Assembly (NCBI GenBank): GCA_002698985.1
Contig: PAAY01000013.1
Coordinates: 1 to 64,000 of the forward strand
Length of the DNA: 64,000 nt
Source of the DNA: Saprospirales bacterium
GTDB lineage: Bacteria > Bacteroidota > Bacteroidia > Chitinophagales > Saprospiraceae
Direction: 5' to 3'
Part shown: positions 24,812-32,395 of the stretch, one piece after another
Layout of the letters: each line of letters starts with the position of its first letter
Position numbering within the stretch: position 1 is the stretch's first letter
Notes under the pieces: model-generated
The model's database searches: none
What the model saw: the letters and a program-made list of their open reading frames with translations, nothing else
Told to the model about the DNA's origin: nothing
Position numbers and translations under genes: made by a program

Positions 24812-27772
24812 TTACTGAAGGTAGTGCAATTGGAAGAAAGTTTTGTATTCCTCCACTTGTTTGGTCTTCAGCAATTCCCGGTAATTGTCCTGACAGATGG
24901 GCAGGAGGTCGTAGCTGTATTTTCCTTCATCCAGAAAGTCCGCTTTGTTTTTCAATACCGTGTCGTAATAAGTCATGGCATCGTCCCGGTTTTTAAAGCG
25001 GCGGATGGCGACGATCGGCAATTTGCTTTCCCCGTTGTCGAGGTAGATGTTGTTCATGCGCAGCTTCTGCAGCTTGAAGAACTTGCTATTGAAATCCGAG
25101 ATTGCAATTTTGGCATCGTTGAGTGACACATCGTGGTTGAAGACGACGACCACGTAGTGCTGCTGCGTGTCATTGGGCTTGTAATTGCCAATTTGGCCTT
25201 CCTCGGCCGGCAGGTTTCGCTCCTGGCCGGGGCCGCTGGCCACCTTCTCGCCCAAGAGGCGGAGTATCTCCCGGGCCCTGGCGGCTTCTGGTTCTTCCGG
25301 ATATTTGGCCAGGATTTCCTTCAATGCTTCCACATAGGCATCCCTTCCCTGGAGGTTGCCGAGGCACATGGCACCGATCAGGGCAAAACGGGGTTGCAAG
25401 CTGTTGGTAGCGCCAAACTGTTCGCCCACTTTCTTGACCCGCTCATAAGCCTCACTGTATTGGCGGGCAACGAATTTTGCATAGGTCTCGTCGTAATAGC
25501 GGGTCAGCTTGTTGGCCTCTTCATTCACCTGGTTGGCAAAGTTGGGGTCCTTCAGCAGCTTCGCATAACGGGTTTCCGGATAGCCATTCACGATCTTGTC
25601 GTAATACAGTTGCGCATTCTGTTCGTCACCCAGGTCTTTGTAGCACAGGTGCATGTAGTACATGGCATCCAGGATGTACTGCGTTTGCGGATATCGATTC
25701 AGCAGCGTCTGGAAGGTCTCGATGGCTTTCTCGTAATTCTGCAGTTTATCGCGGTAGAGTGTTCCAAGTTTGAACAAGGCCGACTCGATCTGGCGGTGAG
25801 CCGCTGCCAGTTCCTTATCGTTTTTCGGAACATCTTTGAAAATCTCATCGACCTCTTCCTGTGTCAGCGCTGCGGGTTGGATGGCTGCCCCTCCGATGCT
25901 TTCTTCAAGCTCAGCGAAGGATTGGCGGTTGGAGCGTCGCCAGTCGTCTTCCAGCACCCGGTTGCCCCATTTGCGTTGGAATTCACGTTTGCCGTTTTTC
26001 ACTTGCCGGTCGTCGTAGGCCCAGAAATTTGATTTGGAGCCGGGCTGGAAGGCAGGGCCGGTGGGGCCTTGTGTGTTTTTCTTGGCCTGTTGATTGGCTT
26101 TGGCTTTCAGTTCCGCCAGTCGCTTTTCTTCCCGTTCTTTTTTGATCCGGGCGGCCAGATCTCTTTTCTCCTCGTCGGAAAGACGGCTGAGGCTTATGAG
26201 GCTATCCTGCAGGGCAATGGTTTGAATGCTTTCGGCAATGCCTTCCAGGTTGGCAGCGATGTTGTTCACCCTGCCGTAGCGCTCATCTGTCACCGTCATC
26301 ACTGTCAGGGTGCTGTCGTAGTACAGCTTGGCCTGAACGAAATCCTGGTCTTCAAAAAACAGATCGGCCATCAGCAGGTAGGCTTCTGCCTTTTGGGAGC
26401 GGTTGCTGGTGCTGTTGTCCAGTGACTTGCGCAAGTACTGGCGTGTGGCCACTTTGTCGCCCTTGTTGAGGGCTATCTGAGCCAGAGCAAAATAGATCTG
26501 GTCCCTGAACTCTTTGTTCTTTTCTTCTTTGAGCATCCGCTCCAGTTGTTTCACGGACTCCTCTTCGGAATTGACTCCGGCGGTGGCCAGGTTCAGCCGG
26601 GCGCTGAATTCCATTTCGTAATTCGGACGGTATTTCAGCACTTGTTCAAAAGCGGCATAGGCATCGCTGCCCCGGCCGGCCATCTGATGGATTTGCCCCA
26701 GGATGAAGGCCAGGCGGGCTTTGCGCTGGTTGTCTTTCACCTGTGCAATGGCACTCTCCAGGGCCGGCACAGCCTGGTCGTACTTTTTCTGACGAATGTA
26801 AAAATGGGCCTTGGCGACCATCGCCTCAGCACGTACATCAGGATAGGTGGAGCCGCTGCTTTCGAGTTGTTTCAACAGGCGTTCGGCCTGGGCGTAATTC
26901 TCCCGCTCGATGTAGGTGCGGGCCAGCCACAGCACGGCCTCCTGGTACACCGGCCGGTGTTTGATGATGTACTTTTCGGGATCGCCTTCGGGAATGATGG
27001 GTTTCACATCGCCCAGCCGGATGGAACCCGGTGCAGGGCGGTGCCTGGTGGTGTCGGCAGGTTCTTCGGTTTCACCGGCATCCACGATGGTGGTTTCTTC
27101 TTTCGGTTCTTCTTTGGGTTTTCTGGGTGGAGCCTTGCCACCCTTCTTTCTGGCCTTTTTGATTTCCTTGTTGCGCTGTTTGCGCTCCTTCTCACGCTCT
27201 CTTTGTTTCTGTTTGGCCAGCTTTATTCGCTGTTTCTTGCTCAGTTGTTTGACGGCCTCTTTGTCGGTGTTCTCGCCTCTCTTGGCGGCCTTTTTCAATC
27301 GCTTTCCCGATTTGGTTTTGGCTTCTCTTGCCGCCACCTCGGTCGGGTGGAATTCGGCGGTCATGAATTCAAAAGTCTCCTCAGCCGATTCGTATTCCTG
27401 TTTCAGGAACTGCGCTTTTCCGAAGATGAGGTAGCAGTCGTCGGTCCATTGGCTCACCCGGTGCAGGTTCACCACCACGGAGACTTTTTCCATGGCCAGG
27501 TCGAGGTCTTCGGCTACGGCTTTGGGGTTGGAGGCTTCCACATAGGGGTAAATGGCCAGCAGTTGGCTGTAGTTGTCCAGGTGTTGCTGTTCCAGTTGCA
27601 GAATGCTTTCCTGAATGAGCAGGTCGGCGTTGTAATAGCCGTTGTAGCGGGCCGTGGTATTGTGGTAAACCTTGCCCAACTTGCTGACTTCGTCCTTTTT
27701 CTTTTGGGTGACGCAGCCGGCAATGACAAGTGAACAAAGGGCAAAACACAGAAGGGTGTTGATATATCTCAT
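24812..27772 (-). CDS. porW: PorW/SprE-like TPR lipoprotein (type IX secretion / gliding)
   Basis: Large lipoprotein, 986 aa from the ATG at 27772. The signal MRYINTLLCFALCSLVIAGC ends in a lipobox Cys at residue 20. Next comes YHNTTARYNGYYNADLLIQESI, characteristic of the PorW/SprE family. A Lys/Arg-rich stretch (about 150-230) is followed by many TPR-like helices (about 270-880). The C-terminal ~110 residues repeat a small alpha/beta motif (HYVVVVFNHDVSLNDAKIAISDFNSKF and LPIVAIRRFKNRDDAMTYY). Known PorW/SprE links T9SS ring and motor parts and is needed for secretion of CTD proteins. The two T9SS cargo proteins in this window agree with that. Family call is good; symbol is by similarity. 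Confidence 0.82.
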   Translation of the reverse strand: MRYINTLLCFALCSLVIAGCVTQKKKDEVSKLGKVYHNTTARYNGYYNADLLIQESILQLEQQHLDNYSQLLAIYPYVEASNPKAVAEDLDLAMEKVSVVVNLHRVSQWTDDCYLIFGKAQFLKQEYESAEETFEFMTAEFHPTEVAAREAKTKSGKRLKKAAKRGENTDKEAVKQLSKKQRIKLAKQKQREREKERKQRNKEIKKARKKGGKAPPRKPKEEPKEETTIVDAGETEEPADTTRHRPAPGSIRLGDVKPIIPEGDPEKYIIKHRPVYQEAVLWLARTYIERENYAQAERLLKQLESSGSTYPDVRAEAMVAKAHFYIRQKKYDQAVPALESAIAQVKDNQRKARLAFILGQIHQMAGRGSDAYAAFEQVLKYRPNYEMEFSARLNLATAGVNSEEESVKQLERMLKEEKNKEFRDQIYFALAQIALNKGDKVATRQYLRKSLDNSTSNRSQKAEAYLLMADLFFEDQDFVQAKLYYDSTLTVMTVTDERYGRVNNIAANLEGIAESIQTIALQDSLISLSRLSDEEKRDLAARIKKEREEKRLAELKAKANQQAKKNTQGPTGPAFQPGSKSNFWAYDDRQVKNGKREFQRKWGNRVLEDDWRRSNRQSFAELEESIGGAAIQPAALTQEEVDEIFKDVPKNDKELAAAHRQIESALFKLGTLYRDKLQNYEKAIETFQTLLNRYPQTQYILDAMYYMHLCYKDLGDEQNAQLYYDKIVNGYPETRYAKLLKDPNFANQVNEEANKLTRYYDETYAKFVARQYSEAYERVKKVGEQFGATNSLQPRFALIGAMCLGNLQGRDAYVEALKEILAKYPEEPEAARAREILRLLGEKVASGPGQERNLPAEEGQIGNYKPNDTQQHYVVVVFNHDVSLNDAKIAISDFNSKFFKLQKLRMNNIYLDNGESKLPIVAIRRFKNRDDAMTYYDTVLKNKADFLDEGKYSYDLLPICQDNYRELLKTKQVEEYKTFFQLHYLQ

Positions 27773-27887
27773 GTTGAACATGTTTCTAATCGCAATTGGA
27801 AAAAATGCTTTTCGGGCAAGTGGCGAGCGGGTTATGGTTTTTCAGGTTTCTGCTGGTTAGTTCAGTTCCTCAGTTCTTCAGTTCCTC

Positions 27888-27905
27888 CCCCGAAAGCTTT
27901 CGGGG
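27888..27905. repeat. Perfect 18-bp palindrome
   Basis: CCCCGAAAG directly followed by CTTTCGGGG, no loop. It lies in the 260-bp divergent intergenic region between the PorW-like gene and the M23 peptidase and is flanked by cagttcctcagttcttcagttcctc-type short repeats. Same family as 9535, 35013 and 47701. Confidence 0.85.
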
Positions 27906-28033
27906 TTCGATTCCTCAGTTTAATTCCGAATTTTACGGGGCGAACCAAAAGGGGTTTCAAAACCTGCTTTTCTTGCCGCCCACTCAACTAAAAGGGCCGC
28001 AAATTTATTTTGTTCGCATCAAACGATAACGAC

Positions 28034-28924
28034 ATGACAGAGGAAAAGAAGCAAGGCAGCAGGTGGGAACGGCTCAAAGACAACTACCGCCTGGTGGTGA
28101 TGAACAAAGATACCTTTGAAGAAGTGGGGGCTTACAACCTCTCTCTCCTCAATGTTTACATCCTTATCAGCTCTGTGGTGGTGCTGGTAGCGATACTGGT
28201 ATGGCTGGCTTTTGCCTTCACCCCACTGGCCCGCCTCCTGCCCAACAACCATACCGTGGATCACGAAACCCTGGTCAAACTATATCAGGACCTGGACTCT
28301 CTGGAACAACTCACTGAGGCCCAGGCCACCTACAATGAATCTTTCCGCCGCATGCTCACCGGAGAAGTCCAGTACGAGCCGGAAGGAGAGGTGCCGACCA
28401 CGCCCAACCTCGATTCCGTTTTCGAAGAAATTCCCATTTCCGAAGAAGAGCAGGAATTGCGAAGAGAATTTGAAATCCAAAACGGAACCGCCCAGGCGCT
28501 CGACCAGTCAGGTGTTCCGGTCAACATTTCTCCGCGTGACAAGCCGCTGGAGCAGATGTATTTCAGTCCGCCCATCAGCGGCACCATCACCGCCAATTTC
28601 AACAAAGACGAAAACCACCTCGGCGTCGATGTCGTAGCGCCTAAAAACACCCCCATCAAAGCAGCCCTCGATGGTTGGATCATCTTTTCAGACTGGACGC
28701 TGGAAACCGGCAACACCATCGCCATCCAGCACGCCAACAACATCGTGACCTTTTACAAACACAATTCCTCGCTGCTGAAAAAAACCGGCAGCTTCGTCCG
28801 GGCCGGAGAGGCCATCGCCATCATCGGCAATACCGGTGAACTCTCCGATGGACCCCATCTCCACTTTGAACTGTGGCACGAAGGCAAACCCGTCAACCCC
28901 ACGGATTTTGTGGATTTCAAGTGA
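28034..28924 (+). CDS. Membrane-anchored M23 family endopeptidase
   Basis: 296-aa protein from the ATG at 28034 (a TTG eight codons upstream is the alternative). One membrane segment lies at about 38-62 (LNVYILISSVVVLVAILVWL), so the C-terminal part is periplasmic. An acidic, partly helical linker precedes the LytM domain (about 175-296), which has intact zinc motifs HLGVD (195-199) and HLHFELW (275-281). Such enzymes cut peptide cross-links in peptidoglycan or activate amidases. Many Bacteroidota encode a closely similar protein of this size. Downstream is the tandem repeat array. Confidence 0.92.
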   Translation: MTEEKKQGSRWERLKDNYRLVVMNKDTFEEVGAYNLSLLNVYILISSVVVLVAILVWLAFAFTPLARLLPNNHTVDHETLVKLYQDLDSLEQLTEAQATYNESFRRMLTGEVQYEPEGEVPTTPNLDSVFEEIPISEEEQELRREFEIQNGTAQALDQSGVPVNISPRDKPLEQMYFSPPISGTITANFNKDENHLGVDVVAPKNTPIKAALDGWIIFSDWTLETGNTIAIQHANNIVTFYKHNSSLLKKTGSFVRAGEAIAIIGNTGELSDGPHLHFELWHEGKPVNPTDFVDFK

Positions 28925-28970
28925 GGAGAAATGTATGGTATGAGGAATCGAAGAATCGAGGAATCGAGCG

Positions 28971-29552
28971 AGCTAGCGCCCCAAACCCTACTCTCTACTC
29001 CCTACTCCCTACTCTTTTTAACCACGGAGTTGCACAGCGTTTTGACACGGAGTTCCACGGAGGAATATTACCTAGCGCCCCCAAACCCTACACTCTAAAC
29101 CCTACACCCTAAACCTTTTAACCACAGAGTTGAACAGAGTAATTTCACGGAGTTCCACAGAGGATAATGAGCTAGCGCCCCCAAACCCTACTCTCTACTC
29201 CCTACTCCCTACTCTTATTAGCCACGGAGTTGCACAGAGTTTTGACACGGAGTTCCACGGAGGAATATGAGCTAGCCCCTCCAAACCCTACTCTCTACTC
29301 CCTACTCTTATTAGCCACGGAGTTGCACAGAGTTTTGACACGGAGTTCCACAGAGGATAATGAGCTAGCACCCCCAAACCCTACTCTCTACTCCCTACTC
29401 CCTACTCTTATTAGCCACGGAGTTGCACAGAGTTTTTACACGGAGTTCCACGGAGGAATATGAGCTAGTGCCCCCAAACCCTAAACCAGGGATGAGGGAT
29501 GAGGGATAAATGAAGAGCTAGCCCCCCAAACCCTACACCCTACACCCTAAAC
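28971..29552. repeat. Tandem array of ~100-bp units
   Basis: Five to six direct copies begin near 28971, 29071, 29170, 29270, 29363 and 29463, plus a short last one near 29516. Each unit has (1) a gctagc word, (2) a CCCAAACCCTAC / TACTCCC microsatellite, and (3) a doubled CACGGAGTTnCACrGAG segment. Unit spacing is 93-100 bp. No open frame is conserved across copies. A single related copy lies at 39659. Confidence 0.9.
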
Positions 29553-29553
29553 T

Positions 29554-30495
29554 CTAAACTCTCCTCCACACCTTCCTTACCTGATAGGGTCTTTTCTGCT
29601 GTGATTCGTAATAGGTGCGCATCTGGATTTCCACCACGATGCCGATGGTGATGAACTGGATGCCGCCGATGACCAGCATGAGGCCGAGCAGCAGCAGGGG
29701 TTTGCCCCAGATGTCATGGCCGAGCAGCTTGAGCCAGCCGAGGTAGAGGTTGATGATGGCGCCGATGGTGAACAGCACGATGCCGATGCCGCCAAAGAGG
29801 TGCATGGGGCGGCGCAGGTAGCGTTTGAAGAAGAGCATCAGCAGCAGGTCGCTGATGACTTTGATGGTGCGGCCCATGCCGTATTTCGACTGACCGAATT
29901 GGCGGGGGTGGTGCTGTACGGGCACCTGGGTGATGCGGGCTCCTTCCAAAACGGCCAGCACCGGGATGAATCGGTGCAACTCACCGTAGAGACCCAGATC
30001 CCGGGCAATATCCGTTCTGATGATCTTGAGCGCACAGCCGTAATCCCGGAGCTTGACACCGGAGCTCTGACGGATGATCCAGTTGGCGATGAGGCTGGGA
30101 ATTTTCCGAAGGAAAAAATCGTCTTTGCGGTTGGTACGCTCACCGGCCACCATGTCCCAGTCACCTTCTTCGGCAAGTTTGAGCATTTCCGGAATGTCAG
30201 CAGGGTCGTTTTGCAGATCGCCGTCCAGGGTGGCAATCCACTCACCGGAGGCGTGATCGATGCCGGCCATCAGTGCCAGGCTCTGTCCGTAGTTCTTTCG
30301 GAGTTCTATGATCTTCAGCCGCTCGTCGGAGAGGCTCTTCAGTTTTTTCAGGGTTCCGTCGGTGGAGCCGTCGTCAACGAAGATGAGCTCGTAGTCAATG
30401 CCCTGCAGTGCAACGGCGACGCGTTGGCACATCGGCAGGATGTTGTCCTCCTCATTCAGCACGGCGATGACCACAGAGAGTTTGGGTTGGCTCAT
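29554..30495 (-). CDS. GT2 glycosyltransferase, polyisoprenyl-phosphate sugar synthase type
   Basis: 313-aa GT-A enzyme of the GtrB/ArnC/DPM1 group. LSVVIAVLNEEDNI (residues 6-19), ELIFVDDGSTDGT (36-48) and TLDGDLQNDP (89-98, metal-binding Asp91/Asp93) are clear. KLRDYGCALKIIRTDIARDL follows, and two C-terminal membrane segments (about 230-290) anchor it. Known members load a sugar onto undecaprenyl phosphate. Its ATG overlaps the TGA of the upstream GT-C gene (ATGA), so the two are translationally coupled: this enzyme probably makes the lipid-linked donor used by that one. Its own stop codon (TAG) lies inside the flanking CCCTAAACTCTAA-type repeat. Confidence 0.92.
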   Translation of the reverse strand: MSQPKLSVVIAVLNEEDNILPMCQRVAVALQGIDYELIFVDDGSTDGTLKKLKSLSDERLKIIELRKNYGQSLALMAGIDHASGEWIATLDGDLQNDPADIPEMLKLAEEGDWDMVAGERTNRKDDFFLRKIPSLIANWIIRQSSGVKLRDYGCALKIIRTDIARDLGLYGELHRFIPVLAVLEGARITQVPVQHHPRQFGQSKYGMGRTIKVISDLLLMLFFKRYLRRPMHLFGGIGIVLFTIGAIINLYLGWLKLLGHDIWGKPLLLLGLMLVIGGIQFITIGIVVEIQMRTYYESQQKRPYQVRKVWRRV

Positions 30496-32183
30496 TTGCT
30501 GTCGTTTTGTTGCGCCTTGTTGCGCTGGTGCCAGTGCAAAAAGGTGCTGTTGATGCGGCCCAGCACCAGGTCGCGGCACTCCCACCGGATTTTGAAGGTG
30601 GTGAGGGTGTCGTAGGTATTGGGCGGGTAGGTCATGGGGTTGATGATGTAAAGGGCGCTGGTGTCAAAGTTTTCAAATTTTACGGAAAGGGGCTGCTTTG
30701 TTTCACGGGCGAAGTAATACCCGGTGGCCGGTTGCAGTCCCAGGCTGTATTCCAGGGCATAAACGGGCTTTCTTCCGGTCAATTTTGCGGCAGCGATGGT
30801 TTCTTCCCGCATCACGGTGGCGCACATCACCCGGTTTCGTTCCGGAATGAGAAAGAGGTCGTAGCCCAGGCGCACCAGCAGCATGATTGCGACGAAATAA
30901 AAAAGCCGGGCCTTTTGCATGCGCCAGCCCAGAAGGCCCAGGGCCGCCAGTCCCGCCGTCAGCAATGCGGTTTTAAGGTAAAAGTGAGGTATTGCTTTCA
31001 GCGGTTCCCAAAACAGGGGGGCAAGCCCTGCTCCGATGGCCAGCAGGCACAGCAGGCCAAAAGCCTTGTTGACCGCCGAATGAATGCGCTGCCCCCGGTG
31101 CTGGTAATGCAAGTAAAACAGCACCGTGTAAACCGCTGGCACCAACATGAGCAGGTAGCGCGGGTACACCTCCACCGACAACCAGTAAGGTACGATGTTG
31201 ATGCCCACCACCAGGGCGTTCCAGAAGATGAAATCGTTTTGGCGGAGGAACTGCCAGCCTTTTTTCCGAAGGAGATAAACCGCCAATAGGGTCCAGGGCA
31301 AAAAGTGGAAGAGGAACTCAAAAGGAAAGCTGAAAAAGTGCAGCACCGTGTCGCCAATGCCGTATTGCATCGGGGTGCGTTTGGCCGACTCGTTGAAGAG
31401 GGTGCTGAAAACCTGATCCAGTCCGTTGTATTGCGAATAGGCCCAATAGTAAGCAGCCATTGGGACGATGAAAAAAAGCGAACCCATAAGGTGGGCTGCA
31501 CTGAACACTCGCTTCCATTGCCGCTGCAATATGAGCCAGGCGGCCATGCTCAGCCCGAGAAAAACGATAGCCGGCAGGCCTTTCAGTAAAAAGCCGATGG
31601 CCGTGAGCGCATACGCTCCGGCAAAGAACCAGCCCCAGCGCTGCCGCCGGCCGGTGAAAAACAGCCACATGAACAGGCAGTAAATGACCAACGAAAAGCT
31701 GGTGTCGATGAGGGCCAGCATGGAATCCCAGAACAGCACCCGGCCGCAGGTGAGGAAGGCCAGCGCCGGCAGCCAGTCCCAGCCGGTGGGCCAGTTGTTT
31801 TGCGCTGCTGTTTTCCGAAGGGCCTGCCACAGGGTCAGGCGAATGAGGTACACGAACAGCAGCAGGGCGATCACCGTGGTCAGCCGGGCGGTGAACTCTG
31901 ACTGATCACCGGTGAGCTGGAAGAAGGCGGCCAGCAGCCAGTTGTACAGCGGCGGCTTGTTGTAGTAATACTCCCCGAAAAGCGTGGGTACGATGTAGTT
32001 GCCGCTGTGCTCCATCTCCAGCGCCACCAGCGTGCGGATGCCCTCGTCGTCGGTCAAGGGGGCCATGCCCAGGTTGAGCAAAAAGGCGGGCAGGGCCAGC
32101 AAGCCTATGAGCAGTGCCGCCAGGGTGATCGGATCGCTATGTCGGAAAATGCTGTTCTGCAAAAGGGTTTTTGTTGTACTCAT
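30492..32183 (-). CDS. GT-C (GT39/GT83, ArnT-like) membrane glycosyltransferase
   Basis: 563-aa integral membrane glycosyltransferase with about 11-12 hydrophobic segments. The first loop contains the acidic motif of the superfamily (MAPLTDDEGIRTLVALEM, about 33-50), followed by GEYYYNKPPLYNWLLAAFFQL, the conserved YxKPPL motif. These enzymes move sugars from polyprenyl-phosphate donors to lipid A, proteins or glycans on the outer face. The downstream GT2 gene overlaps by 4 bp and likely makes the donor. The ATG at 32183 is chosen because conserved sequence begins there; the start lies at the edge of MITE-like copy C, which covers its upstream region. Acceptor unknown. Confidence 0.9.
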   Translation of the reverse strand: MSTTKTLLQNSIFRHSDPITLAALLIGLLALPAFLLNLGMAPLTDDEGIRTLVALEMEHSGNYIVPTLFGEYYYNKPPLYNWLLAAFFQLTGDQSEFTARLTTVIALLLFVYLIRLTLWQALRKTAAQNNWPTGWDWLPALAFLTCGRVLFWDSMLALIDTSFSLVIYCLFMWLFFTGRRQRWGWFFAGAYALTAIGFLLKGLPAIVFLGLSMAAWLILQRQWKRVFSAAHLMGSLFFIVPMAAYYWAYSQYNGLDQVFSTLFNESAKRTPMQYGIGDTVLHFFSFPFEFLFHFLPWTLLAVYLLRKKGWQFLRQNDFIFWNALVVGINIVPYWLSVEVYPRYLLMLVPAVYTVLFYLHYQHRGQRIHSAVNKAFGLLCLLAIGAGLAPLFWEPLKAIPHFYLKTALLTAGLAALGLLGWRMQKARLFYFVAIMLLVRLGYDLFLIPERNRVMCATVMREETIAAAKLTGRKPVYALEYSLGLQPATGYYFARETKQPLSVKFENFDTSALYIINPMTYPPNTYDTLTTFKIRWECRDLVLGRINSTFLHWHQRNKAQQNDSK

Positions 32184-32277
32184 AACGAAGTGGTTTGGGC
32201 GGCAAAGCCGACCAAACTCCCAACCCCTGCTGAAGTTTAAAGCTGGGATTTTCCCAAAAAACTTCTTCTTGGGTATA
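32176..32277. repeat. MITE-like palindromic element, copy C
   Basis: About 102 bp. Left end TGTACTCATAACGAAGTGG then TTTGGG, right end the complement of TATACCCAAGAAGAAGTTT. Inner stem GTTTGG/CCAAAC as in copy A. It lies between the divergent GT-C gene and PBP gene, and its left end contains the GT-C start codon (cat at 32181-32183). Confidence 0.85.
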
Positions 32278-32395
32278 AAAGGGGTAAAGTTAGGGGGAGG
32301 TAACTTTCTTTCCATTGCAAACCTATTACAAGAAATTTGCACTTCCAGCGTTTGGCCTGTGCCATCACCTAAGTTCAAAGCGGCATCAAAACACT

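Noticed and set aside
26546-27733. 395-aa open frame on the plus strand opposite the PorW-like gene
   Set aside because: Low-complexity Phe/Gly/Leu product expected from the reverse complement of a Lys/Glu/Ala-rich gene.
27895-27925. tRNA-like T-loop word (ggttcgattcc)
   Set aside because: The word comes from the CCCCGAAAG/CTTTCGGGG palindrome; no cloverleaf, acceptor stem or anticodon arm can be built around it.
29080-29110. Chromosome-end telomere repeat
   Set aside because: CCCTAAA-like tracts are short, degenerate, scattered inside the chromosome between ordinary bacterial genes.
28971-29552. Possible CRISPR array
   Set aside because: Units are directly repeated ~100 bp blocks with no unique spacers and no cas genes nearby.
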